Source: Sphingomonas caseinilytica
GTDB lineage: Bacteria; Pseudomonadota; Alphaproteobacteria; Sphingomonadales; Sphingomonadaceae
DNA length: 64,000 bases
Direction of reading: 5' to 3'
Assembly (NCBI RefSeq): GCF_023516455.1
Contig: NZ_JAMGBA010000001.1
Coordinates: 1,116,001 to 1,180,000, forward strand
The translations under genes were made by a program, and so were the position numbers. Under the pieces are notes generated by a model, which had not been told where the DNA came from, ran no database searches, and saw only the letters and a list, made by a program, of their open reading frames with translations. This document shows positions 18,314 through 25,625 of the stretch, piece by piece (position 1 is the first letter of the stretch; every line of letters starts with the position of its first letter).

Positions 18314-18748
18314 ATGCGTATCAGACGTTCCGCACTGCTTTTCTTCGCCGCCGCTGCCTTTATTTCGACGGCCGCCAACGCGGCCCAGCTGACGGTGATG
18401 AAGTCGCCCTATTGCGGCTGCTGCGCCAAATGGATCGAACATGTCCAGCAGCATGGTTTCACGGTGAAGGTGGTCGACACCGAGGATATGGCGGCGGTCA
18501 AGAAACGGCTGGGCGTGCCCGACAAGCTGGCCAGCTGTCACACGACGATGGCGGGCGGATACTTCATCGAAGGGCATGTGCCCGCAGCCGACATCAAGCG
18601 ATTGCTGGCGCAGAAGCCCAAGGCGACCGGCATCGCCGTTCCCGGAATGCCGGCCGGTTCGCCCGGAATGGAAATGGCCGGCAAGGAGCCCTACGCCACC
18701 ATCCTCGTCCGCGGCGACGGGACGACCGGCGTGTTCGCCCGGCACTAA
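18314..18748 (+). CDS. DUF411 exported metal-binding-type protein
   Basis: 144 aa from the ATG at 18314, with TGAGG at 18304-18308 as Shine-Dalgarno overlapping the previous stop; an in-frame GTG at 18308 adds two residues. A signal peptide ends near A-N-A-A. The mature protein starts with a thioredoxin-fold-like strand and the motif S-P-Y-C-G-C-C-A-K-W, then the conserved A-S-C-H-T and G-Y-F-I-E-G-H-V-P boxes, all typical of DUF411. Members are often linked to copper handling; that role is family knowledge, not shown here. A methionine-rich stretch (G-M-P-A-G-S-P-G-M-E-M) fits periplasmic metal binding. Confidence 0.85.
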   Translation: MRIRRSALLFFAAAAFISTAANAAQLTVMKSPYCGCCAKWIEHVQQHGFTVKVVDTEDMAAVKKRLGVPDKLASCHTTMAGGYFIEGHVPAADIKRLLAQKPKATGIAVPGMPAGSPGMEMAGKEPYATILVRGDGTTGVFARH

Positions 18749-18810
18749 GTCCGGACGACTAGTATTATTCCCGATGGCTGGCCCGTTTCGGCTCGGCCAT
18801 CGTCCGGGTC

Positions 18811-19785
18811 ATGAAGCGCCTCACCCTCTCCCTCACCGCAGCAGCGCTGCTTTCCCTTCACGGCCCTGCCCTCGCCCAACAGGTCGAGCTTAAGGGCCGG
18901 CCGGTCCTTCAAGCCGTCGAGGGCCTGAAGCCCGGCCAGTACGTCTGGAACCCCGAAGCGGCGCCGGACGGGCCGGTGCTGATGGTGGTCAACCTCGCGA
19001 CACAGCGCGCGGTCCTGTTCCGCAACGGCGTTCCGATCGGCGCTTCGACGATATCTTCCGGCAAGCCCGGATATGACACCCCGACCGGCGTCTTCACCGT
19101 GCTGGAGAAGAAGCAGGAGCATTATTCGAAGACCTATAACAATGCGCCGATGCCCAACATGCAGCGGCTGACGTGGAAGGGCATTGCGCTCCATGCCGGC
19201 AACCTGCCCGGATATCCGGCGTCGCACGGATGCATTCGCCTTCCGATGAAATTTTCGAGCCTGCTGTTCGGTGCGACAAAGCTTGGCATGACAGTCATCA
19301 TCACTAGCCTGCCGGTCACGCCAAACCGGTCCGAAGCCCCGGATTTCGCCGCACCGATCGCGCCGAACACGACCACCTTGGCGCGCGCGCCCTATGAATG
19401 GAATCCGGACAAGTCGAAGTCAGGCCCGGTTTCGGTAATCGTCAGCACCTCTGATCAGCGCGCGATCGTACTTCGCAACGGGGTCGAGATCGGCTCTGCC
19501 CCCGCGCGCGTCGCCGGCGCGGTGAACGGCGGATGGGCCTACGCCCTGCGCGCCTGGGACGACACGGGGCAGCACTGGCTGCGGCTGCAATTCGCGGGAT
19601 CGGGATCGGGGATGGAAGTCGCGCCCGGCGAGGGCAATCGGTTCGATACGCCGTGGGATTTCAAGCATGCTGTGCAGACCGTCCTTCGTCCGGGGAGCAT
19701 CATCATCGTGACGCCGCAGTCGCTGAAGGCCGGCAGCTCCGGCAGTTCCGCGACCGTCATCGAGAATGAGGAGAGCGCGCTCTAG
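18811..19785 (+). CDS. L,D-transpeptidase (YkuD) with degenerate second repeat
   Basis: 324 aa with signal peptide (M-K-R-L-T-L-S-L-T-A..., cleavage near A-L-A-Q). The catalytic block H-A-G-N-L-P-G-Y-P-A-S-H-G-C-I-R-L-P has the active cysteine at about residue 141 and is the YkuD signature. These enzymes form 3-3 cross-links in peptidoglycan or attach proteins to it. The second half (~200-324) repeats the start of the first: V-N-L-A-T-Q-R-A-V-L-F-R-N-G-V is echoed by V-S-T-S-D-Q-R-A-I-V-L-R-N-G-V, but it has no SHGC box, so it looks like a non-catalytic duplicate. HrpB follows 45 bases later. Confidence 0.88.
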   Translation: MKRLTLSLTAAALLSLHGPALAQQVELKGRPVLQAVEGLKPGQYVWNPEAAPDGPVLMVVNLATQRAVLFRNGVPIGASTISSGKPGYDTPTGVFTVLEKKQEHYSKTYNNAPMPNMQRLTWKGIALHAGNLPGYPASHGCIRLPMKFSSLLFGATKLGMTVIITSLPVTPNRSEAPDFAAPIAPNTTTLARAPYEWNPDKSKSGPVSVIVSTSDQRAIVLRNGVEIGSAPARVAGAVNGGWAYALRAWDDTGQHWLRLQFAGSGSGMEVAPGEGNRFDTPWDFKHAVQTVLRPGSIIIVTPQSLKAGSSGSSATVIENEESAL

Positions 19786-19830
19786 CTAGCGCTGTCCCAA
19801 CCGGTCGCGATCTGACATTAGCGTCGGTCG

Positions 19831-22287
19831 ATGAGCCGGATTGCCCTTCCCATCGATGAGGTATTGCTCACCTTGCGCGAAGCGCTTCGCGCGGGGCCGA
19901 GCGCCTTGCTGATCGCGCCGCCGGGCGCGGGCAAGACGACGCGGGTGGCGCCGGCGTTGCTGGACGAGCCATGGGTCGAGGGGCGGCAGATATTGCTACT
20001 TGTGCCGCGCCGGCTCGCCGCCCGAAGCGCGGCTGAATATATGGCGCGGGAACGCGGCGAGGATGCGGGCGCAACAATCGGCTATACCACCAGGCTCGAT
20101 AGCCGGGTCGGCAAGTCGACGCGCGTCATTGCGATGACGCATGGCGTTTTCCTGTCGCGGATCCAGGCGGACCCGGAGTTGGCGGACGTCGCCGCCGTTT
20201 TGTTCGACGAAGTGCATGAGCGGAGCCTGGACAGCGATCTTTCGCTCGCGCTGACACTCGACGCGGCCAAGGAATTGCGGCCCGACCTACGCATCCTGCC
20301 GATGTCGGCGACGCTCGATGGGGAGCGGTTCGGGCGGCTGCTGGGCGATCCGCCGCGGATCGAAAGCGAGGGCAAAAGCTATCCGCTGACCCTCGTCCAC
20401 GAGGGACGCGACACGGCGCAGAAGATCGAACCTCAGGTAGCGAGCGCCATCCGCCGCGCTATGAACGAGTTTGACGGTTCGGTCCTCGCCTTCCTGCCGG
20501 GCGTCGCCGAGATCGAGCGGACGGCGGAGGCATTGGGCAACCTACCTCCGAATGTCGTGCTGCATCGGCTGCACGGAGGGATAGAACCGGCAGCCCAGCG
20601 CGCGGCTCTTGCATCACCCAAGCCGGGCACGCGCAAGCTGGTGCTGGCCAGCGCGATCGCCGAAACCAGCCTGACCCTCGACGATGTGCGGATCGTCATC
20701 GACAGCGGACTTGCGCGTCGCCCGCGCTACGATCGCGGCGCGGGACTGACGCGGCTGGTTACCGAGCGGGCCAGCCGGGCCGCCGTCACGCAGCGCGCCG
20801 GGCGTGCGGCGCGCCAAGGACCGGGCATCACCATCCGATTGTGGGAGGAAGCGGCCAATGCCGCCCTCCCCGCGCACGACCCGCCGGAGATATTGGAAGC
20901 GGACCTGTCGAGCCTGATGCTGACCAGCCTGCTGTGGGGGGAGAGCGATCCGACGCGGCTGCCCTTCCTTGATCCCCCGCCTGCGCCGGCGATGGCGGAG
21001 GCAAGGCAGCGATTGGAGCGGCTGGGGGCGATCGATGGCGACGGCCACATCACAGCGCACGGCCGGGCGATTGCGGCGATTCCGCTGGAACCAAGGCTGG
21101 CGCATATGCTGATCGAGGCCGGGAGGCGCGGGTTCGCCAGCGCGGCGGCGGACGCAGCCGCGCTGCTGACCGAGCGAGGCTTGGGCGGCAACGATCCGGA
21201 CCTGGAGCTGCGCCATCGCCGATGGATGGGCGACCGGTCGCCACGGGCCCAGGCGGCGCGGGGGATGGCCGGAAGATGGGCCAAGGGCAAGGGCGGTGAG
21301 AAATCTGCCGCGCATGACATAGCGCGATCCATAGCCCTCGCCTTTCCCGACCGGCTTTCCCGGCGGCGCGATGCATCGGGCGAGCAATGGCAGTCGGTTG
21401 GCGGGCGCGGGTTTCGGCTGGATCCTACATCACCGCTGGCGCGGAGCGAGTGGCTGGCGGTTGCGGAGGTCGCGGGTGCAGCGGCGGGGGCCCGGATCCT
21501 GTCAGCCGCCGCGATGACAGCGACAGAGGTCGAGGCGCTTTTCGCCAGTGAGATCGAGACCTTCAGTGAAGCGAAGTTCGATCCGGCCACGTCGGCGATC
21601 AGCGCGACCAAGGGCCGCAAGCTGGGTTCGATCAAGCTGTCATCATCGCCCGATCCAAGGCCTGATCAGACCGCGATCGAGGCCGGACTTCTCGACGCGG
21701 GGCGACGTCACGGCCTATCGCTGTTGCCGTGGAGCGAGGCGGCGGTTGCGCTTCGGCAACGCGCGGCCTTTGCAGCCCAGCATGATCCGGATGTGCCGGA
21801 CCTCAGCGATGCGAAGTTGTTGGAGCGGCTTGAAGAGTGGCTGGCACCGCTGCTGGTGGGGAAACGAAGGCTGGACGCGATCGGATCAGGCGCCCTCAAT
21901 AATGCGCTGCAGGGCCTTCTTGGCTACGAAGCGGGGCGCGCGATCGATCGGCTGGCCCCGTCGCAGTTCAACACGCCGGCCGGGTCGTCCCATGCGATCG
22001 ACTATTCATCGACCGGCGGTCCGACCGTCGAGGTGCGCGCGCAGGCGCTCTATGGCCTCAAGGATCATCCGATGGTCGCCGGCGGGCGGGTGCCGCTGAC
22101 CTTGTCCATCACCTCCCCCGCGCATCGGCCGATCCAGACGACCAAGGACCTCCCCGCATTCTGGGCCGGAAGCTGGCGAGACGTCGCGAAGGAGATGCGC
22201 GGGCGATATCCGAAACATCCCTGGCCGGACGATCCCGGGGCCGCCGCGCCGACACTCAAGACCAAGCGGGCGTCAGGAAATAGTTGA
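19831..22287 (+). CDS. hrpB: ATP-dependent DExH-box helicase HrpB
   Basis: 818 aa, the usual HrpB length. Walker A A-P-P-G-A-G-K-T-T at residues 29-37, DEVH at ~126-129 within L-F-D-E-V-H-E-R-S, S-A-T motif (M-S-A-T-L-D-G), and motif VI Q-R-A-G-R-A-A-R. The C-terminal part carries the HA2-like region and the HrpB-specific tail ending with T-K-D-L-P-A-F-W-A-G-S-W and Y-P-K-H-P-W-P-D-D-P. It is a cytoplasmic DEAH-type RNA helicase family member with no firmly assigned substrate. It is followed, in the same direction, by the complex I accessory gene 31 bases later. Confidence 0.93.
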   Translation: MSRIALPIDEVLLTLREALRAGPSALLIAPPGAGKTTRVAPALLDEPWVEGRQILLLVPRRLAARSAAEYMARERGEDAGATIGYTTRLDSRVGKSTRVIAMTHGVFLSRIQADPELADVAAVLFDEVHERSLDSDLSLALTLDAAKELRPDLRILPMSATLDGERFGRLLGDPPRIESEGKSYPLTLVHEGRDTAQKIEPQVASAIRRAMNEFDGSVLAFLPGVAEIERTAEALGNLPPNVVLHRLHGGIEPAAQRAALASPKPGTRKLVLASAIAETSLTLDDVRIVIDSGLARRPRYDRGAGLTRLVTERASRAAVTQRAGRAARQGPGITIRLWEEAANAALPAHDPPEILEADLSSLMLTSLLWGESDPTRLPFLDPPPAPAMAEARQRLERLGAIDGDGHITAHGRAIAAIPLEPRLAHMLIEAGRRGFASAAADAAALLTERGLGGNDPDLELRHRRWMGDRSPRAQAARGMAGRWAKGKGGEKSAAHDIARSIALAFPDRLSRRRDASGEQWQSVGGRGFRLDPTSPLARSEWLAVAEVAGAAAGARILSAAAMTATEVEALFASEIETFSEAKFDPATSAISATKGRKLGSIKLSSSPDPRPDQTAIEAGLLDAGRRHGLSLLPWSEAAVALRQRAAFAAQHDPDVPDLSDAKLLERLEEWLAPLLVGKRRLDAIGSGALNNALQGLLGYEAGRAIDRLAPSQFNTPAGSSHAIDYSSTGGPTVEVRAQALYGLKDHPMVAGGRVPLTLSITSPAHRPIQTTKDLPAFWAGSWRDVAKEMRGRYPKHPWPDDPGAAAPTLKTKRASGNS

Positions 22288-22318
22288 TTTGGCGAGCCAG
22301 CTACGCCAATCCGCGCCC

Positions 22319-22600
22319 ATGACCGTCGCCCGCATCATCGAAGAACAGCGCAAGACCACCCAGTCCGGCAAGGCCCAGGACGGCCGCTGGACCCTGGAGT
22401 TCGAGCGGCAGGAGGCGCAGCGCCCCGATCCGCTGACCGGTTGGAACGGTAGCGGCGACACGAAGACCCAGGTTCGCCTGCGCTTCAACAGCAAGGATGA
22501 GGCGCTGGCCTATGCAACGCGGAAGGGCTTCGAGGTTCACATCGTCCCGGCGCCGCCGGTGTCGATGAAGATCCAGGCTTACGCGGACAATTTCCGCTAG
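22319..22600 (+). CDS. NADH:ubiquinone oxidoreductase accessory subunit, NDUFS4-like
   Basis: 93 aa from the ATG at 22319; the open frame begins at 22289 but the inner start gives the M-T-V-A-R-I-I-E start seen in the family. It matches the ETC complex I subunit conserved region (mitochondrial 18-kDa NDUFS4): T-T-Q-S-G-K-A, W-T-L-E-F-E, G-W-N-G-S-G-D-T, then R-L-R-F-N-S-K-D-E-A-L-A-Y-A. In alphaproteobacteria this protein is an accessory subunit on the matrix-equivalent (cytoplasmic) arm of complex I. The rest of the nuo operon is not in the window. Confidence 0.88.
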   Translation: MTVARIIEEQRKTTQSGKAQDGRWTLEFERQEAQRPDPLTGWNGSGDTKTQVRLRFNSKDEALAYATRKGFEVHIVPAPPVSMKIQAYADNFR

Positions 22601-22603
22601 GGC

Positions 22604-23488
22604 TCAGCCCGTCCCGCGTTCCAGCAGGAAATCGCGGATCATCGGCATTGCGTTGCTGTCATAGCTTGCGAGGACATGCCTTGGCCCCGCGACATCGAAG
22701 TGACTGAGCAGCCTAAGGCCATTCCAATAGTGAAGCGCGAAGGCGGGCGGATCGGCGAGGATCAGCGGACGTCCGTCGGGGCGTAGCGGATCGATGTCGT
22801 CAAGATCGAGCGCTACCCAGGGCGCGGTCGACGGGCAGATGCTGAGCGACTTGCCGGCGAAGCTGGTGGCGATCGGCCGGTGGACATGGCCGGCGATCAT
22901 CCCGACGACCTGCTTCGCGGGCCTGACCACCGCCTCCAGCCGCTGCACCCAGGCTTCGCAATCCAGCGCGCTCATCCAGTCGATGCCGGTGTCGACCGGC
23001 GGGTGGTGGAGGATGATGACGGTCGGTACGTCCTTGCGCTCGCGCAGCCGCTTCTTCAGCCAGGCCGCACGCTGTTCGCAGATCATCCCGCCGTGGCGGC
23101 CGGGATCGAGCGTGTCGAGGACGATCCACCGCACCTCGCCATGGTCGACCTCATATTGAAGGAAGCCGTTCTCGTCGGTGGGTACGTCGGGGAAGGTCGC
23201 GCGAAAGCCCTCGCGGCTGTCATGATTGCCGAGCGCCCAGACGATCGGGCCCTCCCAGCGGGCAATGAGCGCTTTCATGTGCCGATAGGCGTCGAGGTCG
23301 TCGCCGCGTTCGACCAGATCGCCGGTGACCAGCAGGAGCGACGGCTTCTGCCGCATCCCGTTCAGCTGATCGATCACCATGTTGAGGCGCCGGACGTTGA
23401 TTTCGTGCGGATTGTCGCGGTCGAAACCGATGTGCAGGTCCGTCACCTGCGCCACCAAGATGCCGTCGATCGATGGTCGTCTTGCCAA
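22604..23488 (-). CDS. Calcineurin-type metallophosphoesterase
   Basis: 294 aa from a TTG at 23488 that has a strong GGGAGGG Shine-Dalgarno seven bases upstream; the frame is open to 23737, but that would run into the divergent epimerase gene. Metallophosphoesterase motifs in order: D-L-H near residue 17 (V-T-D-L-H-I-G), G-D-L-V-E, G-N-H-D, H-H-P and G-H-V-H. This is the pattern of class III phosphodiesterases (CpdA/GpdQ-like) that hydrolyse cyclic nucleotides or glycerophosphodiesters; the substrate cannot be told. It is convergent with the NDUFS4-like gene, three bases apart. Confidence 0.85.
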   Translation of the reverse strand: MARRPSIDGILVAQVTDLHIGFDRDNPHEINVRRLNMVIDQLNGMRQKPSLLLVTGDLVERGDDLDAYRHMKALIARWEGPIVWALGNHDSREGFRATFPDVPTDENGFLQYEVDHGEVRWIVLDTLDPGRHGGMICEQRAAWLKKRLRERKDVPTVIILHHPPVDTGIDWMSALDCEAWVQRLEAVVRPAKQVVGMIAGHVHRPIATSFAGKSLSICPSTAPWVALDLDDIDPLRPDGRPLILADPPAFALHYWNGLRLLSHFDVAGPRHVLASYDSNAMPMIRDFLLERGTG

Positions 23489-23570
23489 GTCGATACCCTC
23501 CCCGAGAAGCTGTTTCTCGGCAGCGCGAGTTGGCTTGTCCAGCCTTAACTGATCCAGGTTATGCTTTCTC

Positions 23571-24749
23571 TTGCCCTCCGGCCCGGCTTCGGCGACAAAC
23601 GGAGCGCCGAAGCCAGGGGGAAAGCTGCGCCAGTATCGTATTGCGCTAGTCGTCGGGACGCGCCCGGAAGCCATCAAACTAAGTCCGATCGCCCATGCCC
23701 TCGCCGACCTCGGCGAGCCGCCGGGGCTGTTCGTCACGGGGCAGCATCCGGGCCTCGAGCTGGCCGATCATCGCCTTGAGAGCTTTCCGGCCGTGTCGCT
23801 GGGCTGCCCGGGCCAGCCGGATCCGATGCTCCACGCCGACCTGGTTCGCGCGGCAATGCTCAGGATTTTGGCGACGAACCAGCCGGAACTGCTGATCGTC
23901 CAGGGCGATACGTCGAGTGCGCTTGGGGGCGCGCTTGCGGCCAGCGAGTTTGGAATGGCGCTGGCGCATGTCGAGGCGGGGCTTCGGACTTACGATCCCA
24001 ACCTGCCGTGGCCGGAGGAGGAAAATCGTGTCGCGATCGACCGTATGTCCAACCTCCTGTTCGCGCCGACCAGCGGCAATGCTGCAAACCTGCGGCGCGA
24101 ACAGCTGTCAGGCCGGATTCACGTCACCGGTAACAGCGGCATTGATGCCTTGGCGGCGCTGATCGGCCCATTGCCCTCAAAGCCTCCACGCCGCTGGCTA
24201 CCGCGGCGGCAGTTCAAGCTGCTGGTAACCTGCCATCGGCGCGAGAATTGGTCGGCCGGCCTCGAAGGGTTGGCGGAGGCGCTGCTCGAACTTGTCGATC
24301 ACCGCCTGTCGGCCGACGTCATCCTTCCGCCCAACCCGGGAGTTACCGAGCGGATGCATCGCCTTCTCGGCGGGAGGGGTGGAATTTCATTGATCCCTCC
24401 GCTTTCTCACGCCGCGACCATCTCGGCGATGCGCGCCGCCGACCTGGTGTTGAGCGATTCTGGGGGAATGCAGGAGGAAGCGCCCGCGCTGGGCGTTCCG
24501 CTGCTGGTCCTTCGCGACAAGACGGAACGGCCGGAAGGCCTCACCATGGGATCGATGGAACTGGTCGGAACCGATCGGGACAGGATCGTCGAGGCGGTCG
24601 GGCGCCTTCGCAGCGACCGTCGGCTGCTTCGGGAAATGGCGCGGCCCAGCATGCCGTTCGGTGACGGCCGGTCGGCACCGCGCATTGCACAAGCTTGCCT
24701 TGCCTATGTGGAGGAAATGGCGGCACTCCGGGCTAGCCGCCGAGCCTGA
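23571..24749 (+). CDS. wecB: UDP-N-acetylglucosamine 2-epimerase (non-hydrolysing)
   Basis: 392 aa from a TTG at 23571. The core family start (I-A-L-V-V-G-T-R-P-E-A-I-K) lies 22 residues in, so a CTG at 23625 after GGGGGAAAG is an alternative; the true start is uncertain. Motifs: G-T-R-P-E-A-I-K-L-S-P, V-Q-G-D-T-S-S-A, V-E-A-G-L-R-T, P-E-E-E-N-R and L-S-D-S-G-G-M-Q-E-E, which identify the WecB/MnaA family interconverting UDP-GlcNAc and UDP-ManNAc for envelope polysaccharides. No sugar operon surrounds it. It is divergent from the phosphoesterase; a tRNA-Glu promoter begins at its stop codon. Confidence 0.9.
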   Translation: MPSGPASATNGAPKPGGKLRQYRIALVVGTRPEAIKLSPIAHALADLGEPPGLFVTGQHPGLELADHRLESFPAVSLGCPGQPDPMLHADLVRAAMLRILATNQPELLIVQGDTSSALGGALAASEFGMALAHVEAGLRTYDPNLPWPEEENRVAIDRMSNLLFAPTSGNAANLRREQLSGRIHVTGNSGIDALAALIGPLPSKPPRRWLPRRQFKLLVTCHRRENWSAGLEGLAEALLELVDHRLSADVILPPNPGVTERMHRLLGGRGGISLIPPLSHAATISAMRAADLVLSDSGGMQEEAPALGVPLLVLRDKTERPEGLTMGSMELVGTDRDRIVEAVGRLRSDRRLLREMARPSMPFGDGRSAPRIAQACLAYVEEMAALRASRRA

Positions 24750-24778
24750 TTGACTAGCTCGCCAAACCCCACCATATG
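24750..24778 (+). promoter_or_regulatory. Candidate sigma-70 promoter for tRNA-Glu
   Basis: TTGACT (24750-24755) and CATATG (24773-24778) are separated by 17 bases, and the tRNA begins 24 bases after the second box, a fitting distance for a short leader. The first box starts one base after the epimerase stop codon. Confidence 0.5.
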
Positions 24779-24801
24779 CGCGCCCTTGCCGCCATGGCCG
24801 T

Positions 24802-24877
24802 GGCCCCTTCGTCTAGCGGTCTAGGACGTCGCCCTCTCACGGCGAAAACACGGGTTCGAGTCCCGTAGGGGTCACCA
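24802..24877 (+). tRNA. tRNA-Glu (anticodon CTC); island attachment site
   Basis: Acceptor GGCCCCT (24802-24808) pairs with AGGGGTC (24867-24873) with one G-T pair, followed by discriminator A and encoded CCA. The anticodon stem TCGCC/GGCGA encloses CTCTCAC, anticodon CTC (Glu, codon GAG). T arm CGGGTTCGAGTCCCG. The 48 bases from the anticodon stem to CCA (24830-24877) recur exactly at 40382-40429, which marks this gene as the integration site of the genomic island; the gene itself remains complete. Confidence 0.95.
24830..24877 (+). repeat. attL: 48-bp direct repeat within tRNA-Glu
   Basis: This stretch, from the anticodon stem to the CCA end, is identical over 48 bases to 40382-40429. After one mismatch the match continues for nine more bases (CGATTTCAG). 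It marks the left boundary of an element integrated by site-specific recombination at the 3' part of the tRNA gene. Confidence 0.93.
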
Positions 24878-24962
24878 ACGATTTCAGTGACTTAGCGTCG
24901 CTGGCGCCAGAACTGTCCAATATCAGTCGAATAAACGCCCACGGAAACGGGCGAACAAACCC

Positions 24963-25190
24963 TCAATCGTTCGTGTCGCTGCCTTCGCATAGAGTGTCGT
25001 CGAGCGACTGAAGCATGTCGCCCAATTCCTCGAAGCCTATGACTGGCCGCTCGCATTGATGAGCCAACTGCAACAACATCCCGTAACGAACCCTGCCTAG
25101 CTTCAGCGCCATCACGATTGTGCTCAATTCAGAATTGGTCAACGACACCCGGATTGGTTCTTCGGCCAGCATGCGCCTTCGGTCATTCAT
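24963..25190 (-). CDS. Small island protein of unknown function
   Basis: 75 aa from the ATG at 25190, which overlaps the end of the upstream gene by eight bases (ATGAATGA), so translation is probably coupled; the longer open frame to 25250 lies inside that gene and is unlikely. The protein is acidic at its end (C-E-G-S-D-T-N-D) and looks helical. I recognise no family. It is the last gene before the left att repeat. Confidence 0.6.
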   Translation of the reverse strand: MNDRRRMLAEEPIRVSLTNSELSTIVMALKLGRVRYGMLLQLAHQCERPVIGFEELGDMLQSLDDTLCEGSDTND

Positions 25191-25587
25191 CGCTCGGTTC
25201 CCGCGCGTCTGGATCGCCGCCAGCAACAAGCCGCCAGTCGCCATTCCCAATATTCAGATAGAGTTGGCCTTTGCCCCAGCCGATCGAATGCCCCTCTTCA
25301 AGGAAACACTTGGGACACATGTTGGCCCACATGCCGCTCTGTGTCGCGCCATCGATGAATAATTGGAGCTTGTCCAACTGCGCGCTGCAAAGGTCGCATC
25401 CATCCGGCGGAGATGGATGGATGCTCGTCGCCCCCCATAAAACGCCAAGTCGGTGCAGCCATGACAACAGGCCGACTATCTCTTCGCGATATTCGTGGCG
25501 GAATGCTTCCTGCAGGTCGGGCCGGCTCCGCATTATCGATATGTGCGGCAGGGCGTCCCAGAAGGTCCGATAGTCCGGATCACGCAT
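25183..25587 (-). CDS. Island protein with two CxxC zinc-type motifs
   Basis: 134 aa. A C-D-L-C pair near residue 64 and an M-C-P-K-C pair near residue 90 could bind a zinc ion. The C-terminal block G-Q-L-Y-L-N-I-G-N-G-D-W-R-L-V-A-G-G follows the second pair; proteins with this order (CxxC, W-A-N-M-C-x-x-C-F, G-x-G-Q-x-Y) occur on phages and mobile elements and are uncharacterised. It leads a two-gene unit with the 75-aa gene and lies about 40 bases downstream of the helicase operon in the same direction, so it may be part of the same transcript. Confidence 0.62.
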   Translation of the reverse strand: MRDPDYRTFWDALPHISIMRSRPDLQEAFRHEYREEIVGLLSWLHRLGVLWGATSIHPSPPDGCDLCSAQLDKLQLFIDGATQSGMWANMCPKCFLEEGHSIGWGKGQLYLNIGNGDWRLVAGGDPDAREPSDE

Positions 25588-25625
25588 ACTCGAACTCCTG
25601 ATCGTTACGGTCCGGCCAATAGACC

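Noticed and set aside
22604-23737. Long form of the metallophosphoesterase starting at 23737
   Set aside because: It would overlap the divergent epimerase by more than 150 bases and adds low-complexity residues before the D-L-H motif; TTG 23488 has a strong Shine-Dalgarno.
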